From: Nitratireductor thuwali
GTDB taxonomy: Bacteria; Pseudomonadota; Alphaproteobacteria; Rhizobiales; Rhizobiaceae
Assembly: GCF_036621415.1 (NCBI RefSeq)
Contig: NZ_CP030941.1
Coordinates: forward strand, 1,054,001 to 1,118,000
DNA length: 64,000 bases
Direction of reading: 5' to 3'
Shown: positions 1 through 7,629 of the stretch, one piece after another
Layout: every line of letters starts with the position of its first letter
How positions within the stretch are numbered: the stretch's first letter is position 1
Position numbers and translations under genes: made by a program
The notes under the pieces: generated by a model
Told to the model about the DNA's origin: nothing
What the model saw: only the letters and a program-made list of their open reading frames with translations
The model's database searches: none

Positions 1-1
1 C

Positions 2-262
2 CTTCCCCGGCTCCGCGCGGACTTTTCCGCCCTGTGGGACGGACCGGCGGACCGGCGGATCTTCGCCCTTAACGCCGGGCGGTTCAGCCACGGCATCGCC
101 GAACCTCAGCTAAGCCTGATGGCCTGGCGCAGCGCGGTGATCGCCAACGCGCTCACCGGCCGGCGGCATTTCGACCTCGAGCAGCCACGCGAGCCGCTCG
201 TGCAATGGACGGCCGACGATTTGGGCGCCTTTGCTGCCGACGCCTTGAACCTGCGCGCCTGA
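2..262 (+). CDS. C-terminal part of an unidentified protein (5' end outside window)
   Basis: An open frame runs from the left edge to a TGA at 260-262 and gives about 86 residues with ordinary high-GC codon use. Segments such as FALNAGRFSHG and a final ADALNLRA are visible, but I do not recognise a family. It reads toward the convergent methyltransferase at 402-1661, with a 139-bp gap that shows no obvious terminator. The start lies outside the window, so neither length nor function can be judged. Confidence 0.5.
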   Translation, partial: LPRLRADFSALWDGPADRRIFALNAGRFSHGIAEPQLSLMAWRSAVIANALTGRRHFDLEQPREPLVQWTADDLGAFAADALNLRA

Positions 263-401
263 TGCATCGGCGGATTTAGGCGAAAGCCAAAGCGATACCT
301 TGGTGAAGGTTCAGGCTTGAGCCAAGAACCGGCAGGGGCGCCGCCTCCTGGCGACGCTCAGGGCGTTCGCCGCCATGCTCCACCGTGGCCTGAAGGAACC
401 T

Positions 402-1661
402 TCATCCTCGTTCCGGTCCTGGTCGTCCAACCGGTCCTTCGTCGCGCGCTGAAGGCGTGCATTCGGCCCGATAGATCTCGTAGAGATCGAGCCCGACGCC
501 GATGAGAATGACCGCGAATCCTAGCCCCTCGATCAGCGGATTGTAGGCCCAGAACATGACATAGGCGACGAGGAGAGCGCCGAGACCTGTCGCCATAAGC
601 GGCCAGGGCTGCCCATGACGCGGCAGGTTGAAGGCGGTGGCAACGACCGCCAGGGCGGCGGCAGCGACGATGGTCGCCGCCCACGCGCCCTCGGGAAGCA
701 CAACGGCGAAGCCCAACAGCGACAGAAGCCCCACGAAAGCGAGCGTGCCGTAGCAGGCGATGATCGAAGCCACGGCCGCGACCGCCCCCCACAGCCCCCG
801 CCCTCCAATCGCCGACGTCAGGCGCCGCGGGTGCAGCCGGCTCGCCAGGCGTCTAGCAACGGCCCGCCTCTTCGCTTCCGCCGGCCGGCGCATGACCACG
901 TCGATCGAGCGGGCGCCGAGGCCCGAGGCGATGCGGCGCGTATCGGCGCTCGGGCTTTCGGCGAAGTAGTCGAATTCGGCGAGCACCTCCGCATCGGCGA
1001 AGCCGGTTTCGCGGAACAGTTCCAGATAATCCTCGTCGACCGACGCGCCGACCACGCATTCGGCCCACAGCTTGGGGTCACTGCGCCCGCCGAGCGGCAC
1101 CGGTCTCTTGATGACGATGTCGGCAAGCTGCACGCGCCCTTCGGGCTTCAGCACGCGGAAGATCTCGGCAAACGCCTTGCGCTTGTCCGGCACGAGATTG
1201 AGCACGCCGTTCGAGGTGACCACGTCCACCGAATTGTCGGGCAGCGGGATGTTCTCGGCATCCGCCTCGATGGTCTCCACATGGTCGATTCCGCCCTCTT
1301 CCAGCGTCTCCCTTAGCCGGGTCAGCATGTCGGGCGTCATGTCGAGCGCCCAGACCTTGCCGGTCTCCCCGACCATCCGGCTGGCGATCAGCGTGTCGGT
1401 TCCCGAGCCCGAGCCGATGTCGAGCACCGTGTCTCCCGGCCCGATGACGCCGGCGCGGAAGGGATAGCCGACGCCGAGGAAGCGGTCGAGGACGGCAGGC
1501 GGCAGGCGGTCGAGTTCTTCCTTGGGATAGCCCAGGGCGAGCGCCGCCCGCCGGCCCACCGGAAAGTGGAAGCCCTGGTGCGGATCGTCCGCCACGCTGC
1601 CATACATGGCCTTCACCGCCTCTTTGACCTGCTCCTTCGAGAATCCCAGGATCGCAACCAT
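402..1661 (-). CDS. SAM-dependent methyltransferase (ArsM-like) with C-terminal membrane domain
   Basis: The N-terminal 260 residues form a class I SAM methyltransferase. Motif I reads DIGSGSGTDT at residues 81-90, and a post-motif stretch NGVLNLVPDKRKAF and an LKPEGR turn are typical of the ArsM/UbiE group. A single cysteine at residue 202 in the context CVVGA matches the position of a metal-ligand cysteine in arsenite methyltransferases. The other cysteines of a canonical ArsM are not evident, so the substrate is open. Residues about 290-395 hold four likely membrane helices, which would anchor the enzyme to the inner membrane. GGAGG lies five bases before the ATG at 1661. The gene sits 57 bp downstream of the sigma/anti-sigma pair and is probably in their operon. 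Confidence 0.75.
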   Translation of the reverse strand: MVAILGFSKEQVKEAVKAMYGSVADDPHQGFHFPVGRRAALALGYPKEELDRLPPAVLDRFLGVGYPFRAGVIGPGDTVLDIGSGSGTDTLIASRMVGETGKVWALDMTPDMLTRLRETLEEGGIDHVETIEADAENIPLPDNSVDVVTSNGVLNLVPDKRKAFAEIFRVLKPEGRVQLADIVIKRPVPLGGRSDPKLWAECVVGASVDEDYLELFRETGFADAEVLAEFDYFAESPSADTRRIASGLGARSIDVVMRRPAEAKRRAVARRLASRLHPRRLTSAIGGRGLWGAVAAVASIIACYGTLAFVGLLSLLGFAVVLPEGAWAATIVAAAALAVVATAFNLPRHGQPWPLMATGLGALLVAYVMFWAYNPLIEGLGFAVILIGVGLDLYEIYRAECTPSARDEGPVGRPGPERG

Positions 1662-1718
1662 CTCGTCCTCCGGTTCCCCTTTGAGCGCCGTGCCGCCGGC
1701 ACTCGTCCTTGCGCGTGT

Positions 1719-1952
1719 TCAGTAGTGCTCGACGATCGCCCGGACGCGCCGGCGCAGCGAATCGGGCGCCTTCGCCTTTCCGGTCTCGCTGACGCGCGCC
1801 CGCAGCTTCCGCTCGAACTCGGCCCGCGTGAAGCAGGCCCGGCAGGTCGCCATGTGGTGGGCGAGCGCCTGTTCCGTCTCCGCATCGAGCTCGCGGTCGA
1901 GATATTCGAGGAGCTTGTCGATCACTTCCTCGCAGCGCAGATCCTGGGTCAT
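1719..1952 (-). CDS. Zinc-binding anti-sigma factor (zf-HC2 type)
   Basis: This is a 77-residue soluble protein. His33, Cys37 and Cys40 form the H-x3-C-x2-C motif of ZAS anti-sigma factors (HMATCRAC). It has no membrane helix, so it would hold its sigma factor in the cytoplasm, and metal or thiol oxidation could release it. The start at 1952 is chosen because it overlaps the sigma-factor stop by four bases (ATGA). An upstream in-frame start at 2009 would run deep into the sigma gene. A redox-sensing role fits the neighbouring sulfur genes but is inference. Confidence 0.8.
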   Translation of the reverse strand: MTQDLRCEEVIDKLLEYLDRELDAETEQALAHHMATCRACFTRAEFERKLRARVSETGKAKAPDSLRRRVRAIVEHY

Positions 1953-2554
1953 CGGGGTCCACCTTTCGCATTGCAGGCCGCGATGCCCGCCTCGCCCGCC
2001 TGCCGCCACAGCATGCGTTGAAGCAGGCTGCGGCCGCGGGCGAGACGGGAGCGCACCGTGCCGAGGGGAATGTCGAGCGCGTCAGCCGCCTCGGCGTAGC
2101 TCAGATCCCACAGCTCGACCATGATCACCACCAGCCGGAATTCCTCCGGAAGCTCTTCCACCGCATGTTCGATGTCCTCGCGCAGGAGCTTGTTCAAAAG
2201 CTCCTGCTCCGGATTGCCCCACCACAGCAGGAAAGGCTGATGCACCGTCTCGAACAGGGAGAAGGAATCCTCGCCGCACTGCACCTCCGCCGTCACCTCG
2301 CGCGGTCTCGCCTGCTTCTTCCGGCGCGCGCTGATGAAGCTGTTGACGAGGATGCGGAAGACCCATTTCTCGAAAGCCTGCCTGTCCTTGAGTTCGGGAA
2401 GCTTGATCCATGCCTTGGCGAGCGTGTCCGCTACCAGGTCCTCGGCGTCGGCGCCGTTGCGGGTCATCCGCAGCGCCGTGCCGTAGAGCCGGTCCAGAAG
2501 GCGGTCCACCTCCGCTTCGAAGAAGGCGCGAAGCGGTTCGCCGACCTTGGTCAT
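1949..2554 (-). CDS. ECF-type RNA polymerase sigma factor
   Basis: This protein of 201 residues has a sigma-70 region 2 near its start (TALRMTRNGADAEDLVADT). Its region 4 helix-turn-helix lies at the end (LSYAEAADALDIPLGTVRSR). The start at 2554 gives the usual ECF length and begins just before region 2. A longer frame to 2719 adds an arginine-rich segment with no family resemblance. It is translationally coupled to the zinc anti-sigma gene. Like other ECF factors it probably drives its own operon, including the membrane-anchored methyltransferase, when the anti-sigma factor lets go. Confidence 0.85.
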   Translation of the reverse strand: MTKVGEPLRAFFEAEVDRLLDRLYGTALRMTRNGADAEDLVADTLAKAWIKLPELKDRQAFEKWVFRILVNSFISARRKKQARPREVTAEVQCGEDSFSLFETVHQPFLLWWGNPEQELLNKLLREDIEHAVEELPEEFRLVVIMVELWDLSYAEAADALDIPLGTVRSRLARGRSLLQRMLWRQAGEAGIAACNAKGGPR

Positions 2555-2862
2555 GGGATGCCTCGCTCCCTCACGAGCACGCGGCAGATCGCGGCGATCT
2601 CGTGCCATCTCCGTGCTCCATCCGCATCGCCGTCGCAACTTGCCGCCTGCGCTCTTAGCCGCGCCTGCGCAGGAGCGGCCAGCCCGCTTCGCCGCGCGAG
2701 CCCGCGTGCGGACCTCCACAGGGCGATGTCGACGATCTCCGCCTGCGGAGGCCGCGGCCGAACATCGGCCGCGGCGGGCTTCTCGCCTGCACTGTTTCGC
2801 AATCGTCGCATGCCCATCATAACCCAGTTGCAGCTCGACTTCACGTCATGGGATGCCCGCCT
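2555..2862. other. 308-bp intergenic stretch upstream of the sigma factor
   Basis: No convincing gene lies here. A minus-strand frame of 97 codons (2551-2844) overlaps the sigma start and encodes a low-complexity Arg/Ala-rich peptide without a ribosome site, so I do not call it. The stretch should hold the promoter of the sigma operon. I could not fix a -35/-10 pair with confidence. Confidence 0.4.
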
Positions 2863-3231
2863 CTAGAAGCTCAATGTCGCAGCACCCGCCTTGATGCGCT
2901 CATGCATCGGGCTTGCGCCGGTGATGATGACGCCGTCGATCAGGTCCGCCTCCTCATAGCCGCGCGCCTTCACGCAAGGGGTGCAGGCCCACAGCGTGCC
3001 GCCGCGTTCCAGAAAGTCGCCGATGAGCGAAGGAAGCGGCTCCAGCGGCTCCACATGGGTCATGTCGATTGCCCGCTTGCGCACCAGGTCGACCGCCGCG
3101 CTGGTCAGAAACACCGACACCTTGAGCCCGGCGGTGATCCCGCCATTGGCGATGGTGAAGGCGACGGACGACAGTTCATGGTCGGCGCCATGGGTGATCA
3201 GAACGACGAGTTCTTCGGTCGGATTGGCCAT
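2863..3231 (-). CDS. DsrE-family sulfur-relay-like protein
   Basis: The 122-residue product has the DsrE/DsrF-like fold. It opens with a beta strand and LITHGADHE, continues with AxxGLKVSVFLTS, and carries the conserved cysteine region CTPC (Cys83, Cys86) followed by KARGY. DsrE/TusD relatives carry persulfide sulfur on such a cysteine, so it could receive or donate sulfane sulfur in the cytoplasm. AGGAGG lies ahead of the ATG at 3231. It follows the 102-residue gene by 92 bp, in the same direction, and is likely in that transcription unit under the 3733-3777 element. Confidence 0.8.
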   Translation of the reverse strand: MANPTEELVVLITHGADHELSSVAFTIANGGITAGLKVSVFLTSAAVDLVRKRAIDMTHVEPLEPLPSLIGDFLERGGTLWACTPCVKARGYEEADLIDGVIITGASPMHERIKAGAATLSF

Positions 3232-3323
3232 CGTTTCCCTCCTAGTGATGTGTGTTGATCTGTGGTCGAGATGGCGCCGCCGCGCCTGCTTCGGCCGTCA
3301 GCGGCTGCCTTCCACCCGGCGTG

Positions 3324-3632
3324 TCAGCTTACCGCCCGCAGGACTTCCCAGCGGGTGTTACCGCTGACGATAAGCGGCTCGATGTCCCTGCCGAAGGCTT
3401 TGTGGTCTTCGTGGGCAGCCAGCTTCTCCCACTGCTCGTTGAGCTCGGCCAGGCTTTTCACCCTGACATCGACGGTGACGAGCGCTTCCTCGGCGCCGAT
3501 GCTGCCGGTGTAGATGGCGTAATCGGTCTGGCCGATCTCCTTGCCGATGGTCTCCCACCAGTTCTTGATGCGGTCGATCAACTCCGGCTTCTTGCCGAAG
3601 CGGGCATAGCAATACCAACGCGCGACGATCAT
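3324..3632 (-). CDS. Small conserved-type protein, possibly dimeric alpha/beta barrel
   Basis: The 102-residue product starts MIVARWYCYARFGKK and alternates strands and helices in the way of small ferredoxin-like dimeric barrels (NIPSNAP or monooxygenase-like). I cannot name the family from sequence alone. It contains one cysteine, near the start. GGGAGAAGGA precedes the ATG at 3632. It is the first gene after the 45-bp AraC-type element at 3733-3777 and is followed by the DsrE gene, so it is probably co-regulated with the sulfur operon upstream. Confidence 0.7.
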   Translation of the reverse strand: MIVARWYCYARFGKKPELIDRIKNWWETIGKEIGQTDYAIYTGSIGAEEALVTVDVRVKSLAELNEQWEKLAAHEDHKAFGRDIEPLIVSGNTRWEVLRAVS

Positions 3633-3732
3633 CTTCCTTCTCCCGTTGTTCGAGGCCGCGCCGTGGCCCGCCTGCATGGTGCACCCGGCGTCGGCAATCC
3701 TGATCACTTGATAGCCGCCCACCGCAGAGCCG

Positions 3733-3777
3733 TCTTTGCAATTGGGGAAGCAAGGTTTGGGGATTTGCGCACTGCAG
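3733..3777. promoter_or_regulatory. 45-bp element, copy A: putative AraC-regulator operator
   Basis: This stretch matches 9804-9848 at 37 of 45 positions, and the first 18 bases (TCTTTGCAATTGGGGAAG) are identical. Within it TTGGGGA occurs twice, at 3742 and 3757, 15 bp apart, which resembles tandem half-sites of an AraC-type binding region. It ends about 100 bp upstream of the 3632 start codon, in the same position and orientation as copy B has to the DUF302 gene. It lies between the SoxYZ stop and the small-protein gene. Confidence 0.7.
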
Positions 3778-3787
3778 TCCCGGTGGG

Positions 3788-4564
3788 TCACCGGACGTCG
3801 ATACGCACCTGCTCCACGGCGCGCCGGCCGGTATCCTCGCGCCATTCCAGCCGCAGCATGCCCGGGGCGCTCGGCGCCAGGAAGAAGCGCAGGTAGGGAT
3901 CGGCGGCCACCGAGCGGCCGAAGGTGGCCGTCAGCGCCGGCTCGCCGTCGAGCCGGGCCTCGAAGCGCTCGATGATGCGCTTGGGCGGAGCATCCGCCCC
4001 GAGCCCGTTCTCCATCGGGTGCTTGACGAGCGTGACCACCTCGCCCGGAACGCCGGCTTCGAAGACGGGCACGCGCACGCGCGTCCGCATCGCTTCCGCC
4101 CAGTCGCCGTTGCCCGGCGTGATACAGCCCGACGAGGCGATACGGATCGCCCGCTCGGCCACCCGCACCGCGCCCGAGCGCATCCGCGCCACGGCGATCA
4201 CCGTCTGGCTGTCGTCGAGGCGGATGCGCGTGGCGATCCGTGCCCGGCCGGCCAGCGGCGTGAAGCCGAAGACCGCCACCCGCGGGAAAGGGTTTTCCGG
4301 CGCGATCACGTGCACCGTGTCGGGAAAATCGTCCTTGGAATGTTTGACCGAGAGGCGAAGCGGCAGAAACGTGCCGCTATCGCTGACATTCGGCAGATGA
4401 AGCGAGATGCCCTCGGTGGTGGGCGTGGCGGCGCCGATGACGGCGCGCGCATCCGTGCTTTCCCGCCAGACACCTTGCGCGGCTGCGCCGGAGAAGGGCA
4501 GGGAGGCCAGAAGCGCGCTGCCGCCCATTATCAGCGCCCGCCGCCGCGACATGCCGTTCAGCAT
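3788..4564 (-). CDS. SoxYZ-like fused sulfur carrier protein
   Basis: This protein of 258 residues has a Tat-like signal peptide (SRRRALIMGG, then a hydrophobic stretch ending at AAA). A SoxY-like immunoglobulin-type domain follows, then a SoxZ-like domain (about 155-258). Cys147 in the context ASSGC sits where SoxY's sulfur-binding cysteine would be, but in mid-protein and without the classic C-terminal GGCGG tail. That arrangement is typical of the quinoprotein-dehydrogenase-associated SoxYZ fusion family. In the periplasm it would carry sulfur covalently. It overlaps the decarboxylase stop by seven bases; a second ATG at 4552 would remove the overlap. No soxAX, soxB or soxCD gene is in the window. 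Confidence 0.85.
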   Translation of the reverse strand: MLNGMSRRRALIMGGSALLASLPFSGAAAQGVWRESTDARAVIGAATPTTEGISLHLPNVSDSGTFLPLRLSVKHSKDDFPDTVHVIAPENPFPRVAVFGFTPLAGRARIATRIRLDDSQTVIAVARMRSGAVRVAERAIRIASSGCITPGNGDWAEAMRTRVRVPVFEAGVPGEVVTLVKHPMENGLGADAPPKRIIERFEARLDGEPALTATFGRSVAADPYLRFFLAPSAPGMLRLEWREDTGRRAVEQVRIDVR

Positions 4565-5982
4565 GCGATCTTCTTCCAGGCCGCCTCGATGGCCTCCGCG
4601 GCCGAGATGGCGGAGGCGACGTCCGTCGCATGGCCGATCACCGAAACGCGCAGCACCCTTCGCCCGCGCCAGTCGGCCGTCCTGAAGAAGAAGCGGCCGG
4701 TCTCGTTGAGCGCCGCCGCGACCGCGTCCGCGTGGTGGCCCGACGCCGACCCCGTCGCGCTCTCCCCGTGGAACGAGAGGACCACCTGGTTAAGGCAGAC
4801 GGCGTTCTCGACCCGGATGCCCGGCGTGTCGGCGAGATGCTCGGCGATCGCCCGCGCGCACTGGTGATGAGACCGGACCATCTCGGCGATCCCCTGCCGG
4901 CCGAGCGCCTGCAGCATCGCCCAAACGGCGAAGCCGCGGGCGCGGCGCGACAGCTCCGGCCCGAAATGCGTGGGATTGCGCCCGTCCTGCGCGTCATGGG
5001 ACAGATAGCCGGCGGTGATGTCCATCGCCCGGCGGTGGGCGTCCGCGTCGCGAACGATGGCAAAGCCCGAATCGTAGGGCACCTGAAGCCATTTGTGCCC
5101 GTCGACGGCCCAGGAGTGGGCGCGCTCCACGCCGCGGCACTGCGCCTTCATCTCCGGCACCGTGCGCGCCCACAGGCCGAAAGCGCCGTCGATATGCAGC
5201 CAACTCCCGTGCCGGGCGGCGAGATCGGCAAGCGGTTCGAACGGATCGAACGCGCCGGAGTTTATGTGGCCGGCCTGGCAGACGATGATGCCGGGGCCGG
5301 TTTCGCGCTTCAGCGCCGCCGCGAGCGCGGCATGGTCCAGCACGCCCTGATCGTCGGTGGGAATGCGGACGAAGTTCCGCTCCCCGAAGCCGAGATAGCG
5401 CAGGACCGCGAAGTTGGAGGCGTGCGCCTCCTCGCTGATGAAGATGTTGACCCTGGGCACGTCCTGCAGGCCGGCCTCGTCGAGATCGAAGCCCAGACGG
5501 CGGAGGACCTCGCCTCTTGCGGCCGCCAAGCATATGAATCCAGCCATCGTCGCGCCCGTGGTGAACCCGACCGAGCTCTCGCGCGGCAGGTCGAGCAGTT
5601 CGAGCAGCCATTTGGCGGCGACTTCTTCCGCCGTCGCCGCGGCCGGAGAGCACTGGTGGATGGCGGCGTTCTGCCCCCAGGCCGAGGTGAGCCAGTCCGC
5701 GGCGACGCCGGCGGGATGCGAGCCGCCCATCACCCAGGCGAAGAAGCCGGCCTGCGTGTTGCCCACAAGGCCGGGCTCGGCCGCATTCACCAGGTCGTCG
5801 ATCACGTCAAAGGGGTCGCGCCCCTGCTCGGGCAGGCCGCGGTCGAAGAGCCGGCGCAATTCCTCGGCGTCCGCCGAGGGATGCAAGGGCGGTCTGCCGT
5901 TGCGGTAGCGCCTGGCGTGAAACGCGGCGTGGTCGAGAACCGAGGCCGCGGCCTCTTGGACGGGAGCGGGTGCGTGTTTCAT
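4558..5982 (-). CDS. Group II pyridoxal-phosphate-dependent amino acid decarboxylase
   Basis: The product of 474 residues belongs to the aromatic amino acid/glutamate/cysteine-sulfinate decarboxylase family. Visible features are the cofactor lysine in VDGHKW (Lys297), the aspartate that pairs with the pyridine nitrogen in HIDGAFG (Asp265) and the ring-stacking histidine in SEEAHAS. The ATG at 5982 is preferred because it makes an ATGA overlap with the cysteine synthase stop; an ATG at 5997 is possible. The substrate cannot be read from the sequence. The context of cysteine synthase, SoxYZ and sulfide dehydrogenase suggests a sulfur amino acid such as cysteine sulfinate, cysteate or S-sulfocysteine, but that is inference. 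Confidence 0.85.
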   Translation of the reverse strand: MKHAPAPVQEAAASVLDHAAFHARRYRNGRPPLHPSADAEELRRLFDRGLPEQGRDPFDVIDDLVNAAEPGLVGNTQAGFFAWVMGGSHPAGVAADWLTSAWGQNAAIHQCSPAAATAEEVAAKWLLELLDLPRESSVGFTTGATMAGFICLAAARGEVLRRLGFDLDEAGLQDVPRVNIFISEEAHASNFAVLRYLGFGERNFVRIPTDDQGVLDHAALAAALKRETGPGIIVCQAGHINSGAFDPFEPLADLAARHGSWLHIDGAFGLWARTVPEMKAQCRGVERAHSWAVDGHKWLQVPYDSGFAIVRDADAHRRAMDITAGYLSHDAQDGRNPTHFGPELSRRARGFAVWAMLQALGRQGIAEMVRSHHQCARAIAEHLADTPGIRVENAVCLNQVVLSFHGESATGSASGHHADAVAAALNETGRFFFRTADWRGRRVLRVSVIGHATDVASAISAAEAIEAAWKKIAC

Positions 5983-7568
5983 CGCGGATGCAGCCATTTC
6001 GGGAAGAATTCATAGGGATCGACCGATTTCGACGCGTCGAACGCCACCCCCTTCGCCTTCAACAGGTCCTGGAGACGGCCGTCCTTGAAGGCATCCAGGG
6101 TCTCCGTGCACCCGCCCACGTGCTCGCCGCCGACGAAGATCTGCGGGATGGTCGGCGCACTGATCTTCTTGCGCAGGGCCACGCGGATGTCGCCGCCCCA
6201 GTTGTTCTCCTGATAGGCGACCGAATCGAGATCGACGGATCTGTAGGGGATGTCCGCCGCCGCGAAGAGCTTGCGCACGGACCAGCAGAACTCGCACCAT
6301 TCGAGGGCAAAGAGCACGACCTGTTCTTCCGGGTCGGACGTCACCTGCTCCACAAAATCCCATGCCGCTTTCGTGGGCTCCGGTACGGCCGCGTCACCGG
6401 CGGCGGGGGCGGCCTGAGAGGGCGCATCGAACCTGTAGGAAGGAGTCGAGGCCGCGATCTCGTTCTCTTCCGCATTCATCTCGTTCGAAATATCGTCGAA
6501 AAGCGGTGTCGAAAGGTAACGCTCGCCGGTGTCGGGGAGCATGGCCAGGATGCGCGAGCCCTGCGGCGCATCGCGGGCGATCTGAAGGGCCGCCGCAAAG
6601 GTCGCGCCTGCCGTGATGCCGCAGAATATGCCTTCCTGCCGCGCCAGCGCCCGGGCATATTCCAGCGCATCGGCGCCGCTCACCGGCACGAGCCGGTCGA
6701 TCAGCCGCGCCTTGAGCACGTCGTTGGTCAGCTTCGGGATGAAGTCGGGAGACCAGCCCTGCATGAGATGCGGGCGGAAGATCGGATGGCTTGCCGCCGG
6801 GCTGCCGTCGTCGCGGTAGCTCTGCGCGACCCCGCTGCCGAGCAAGGGGGAATTGTCGGGCTCGGTGGCGATGATCTTCGTTCCGGGGCTCTTCTCCTTC
6901 AGGACGCGCGCGACACCCTTGAGCGTGCCGCCGGTGCCGAAGCCGGTGACCCAGTAGTCGAGACCGTTCTCACCGAAATCGGCAAGGATCTCCTGCGCCG
7001 TGGTGCGGCTGTGCATGTCGGCATTGGCTTCGTTCTCGAACTGGCGGCACAGGAACCAGCCGTGCTTTTCGGCAAGCTCCCTGGCCTTGTTCAGCATCCC
7101 GCTGCCCTTCTCCGCCGCCGGCGTGAGGACGACGCGCGCCCCGAGATAGCGCATGAGGCGGCGCCGCTCGACGCTGAAGTTCTCGGCCATGGTCACGACA
7201 AGCGGATAGCCCTTCCGGGCGCAGACCATCGCCAGCCCGATGCCGGTGTTTCCGCTCGTCGCCTCGACGACCGTCTGGCCAGGCTTGAGTGTGCCGTCGC
7301 GCTCGGCCGCCTCGATAATGCCGAGCGCCAGCCTGTCCTTCACCGAACCCAGCGGATTGAAAGCCTCGAGCTTCACGTAGAGCGCCACGCCTCCGGGCGC
7401 GAGCTTGTCGACCCGCACCGACGGTGTGTTGCCGACGGTCTCCAGTATGGAACCGTAGAGACGGGAGGGCGCGGCATGGCGCTCCTCCCCGGCATTTGCC
7501 TGCCATGGGCCCGTGGACGGGCCGTTGTTCGTTTCCTCCTGGGGGAGCGGTTTGGTTGAATAGGTCAT
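5979..7568 (-). CDS. Cysteine synthase (CysK/CysM type) fused to a C-terminal glutaredoxin
   Basis: The product has 529 residues. Residues 40-360 are an O-acetylserine sulfhydrylase: Lys77 in SVKDR holds PLP, TSGNTG at 104-109 binds substrate and GTGGT at 209-213 binds phosphate. A linker of about 45 residues rich in Ala, Pro and Glu leads to a glutaredoxin at about 410-515. The glutaredoxin has a CEFC active site (423-426), the cis-proline segment PTIPQIFVGG and a glutathione-binding GGCTET. CysM enzymes use thiosulfate to make S-sulfocysteine, which glutaredoxin or NrdH reduces to cysteine, so the fusion may perform both steps. The start at 7568 is taken because upstream codons run into the fccB gene. 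Confidence 0.88.
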   Translation of the reverse strand: MTYSTKPLPQEETNNGPSTGPWQANAGEERHAAPSRLYGSILETVGNTPSVRVDKLAPGGVALYVKLEAFNPLGSVKDRLALGIIEAAERDGTLKPGQTVVEATSGNTGIGLAMVCARKGYPLVVTMAENFSVERRRLMRYLGARVVLTPAAEKGSGMLNKARELAEKHGWFLCRQFENEANADMHSRTTAQEILADFGENGLDYWVTGFGTGGTLKGVARVLKEKSPGTKIIATEPDNSPLLGSGVAQSYRDDGSPAASHPIFRPHLMQGWSPDFIPKLTNDVLKARLIDRLVPVSGADALEYARALARQEGIFCGITAGATFAAALQIARDAPQGSRILAMLPDTGERYLSTPLFDDISNEMNAEENEIAASTPSYRFDAPSQAAPAAGDAAVPEPTKAAWDFVEQVTSDPEEQVVLFALEWCEFCWSVRKLFAAADIPYRSVDLDSVAYQENNWGGDIRVALRKKISAPTIPQIFVGGEHVGGCTETLDAFKDGRLQDLLKAKGVAFDASKSVDPYEFFPKWLHPR

Positions 7569-7629
7569 GGTTCGCTTTCCGTTGTGCTTGTTGAACTGCG
7601 TTTTCCACAACGCGGCGACGCGCGGCGGG

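Noticed and set aside
2551-2844. A 97-codon minus-strand ORF upstream of the sigma factor
   Set aside because: It overlaps the sigma start, lacks a Shine-Dalgarno site and looks like non-coding high-GC sequence.
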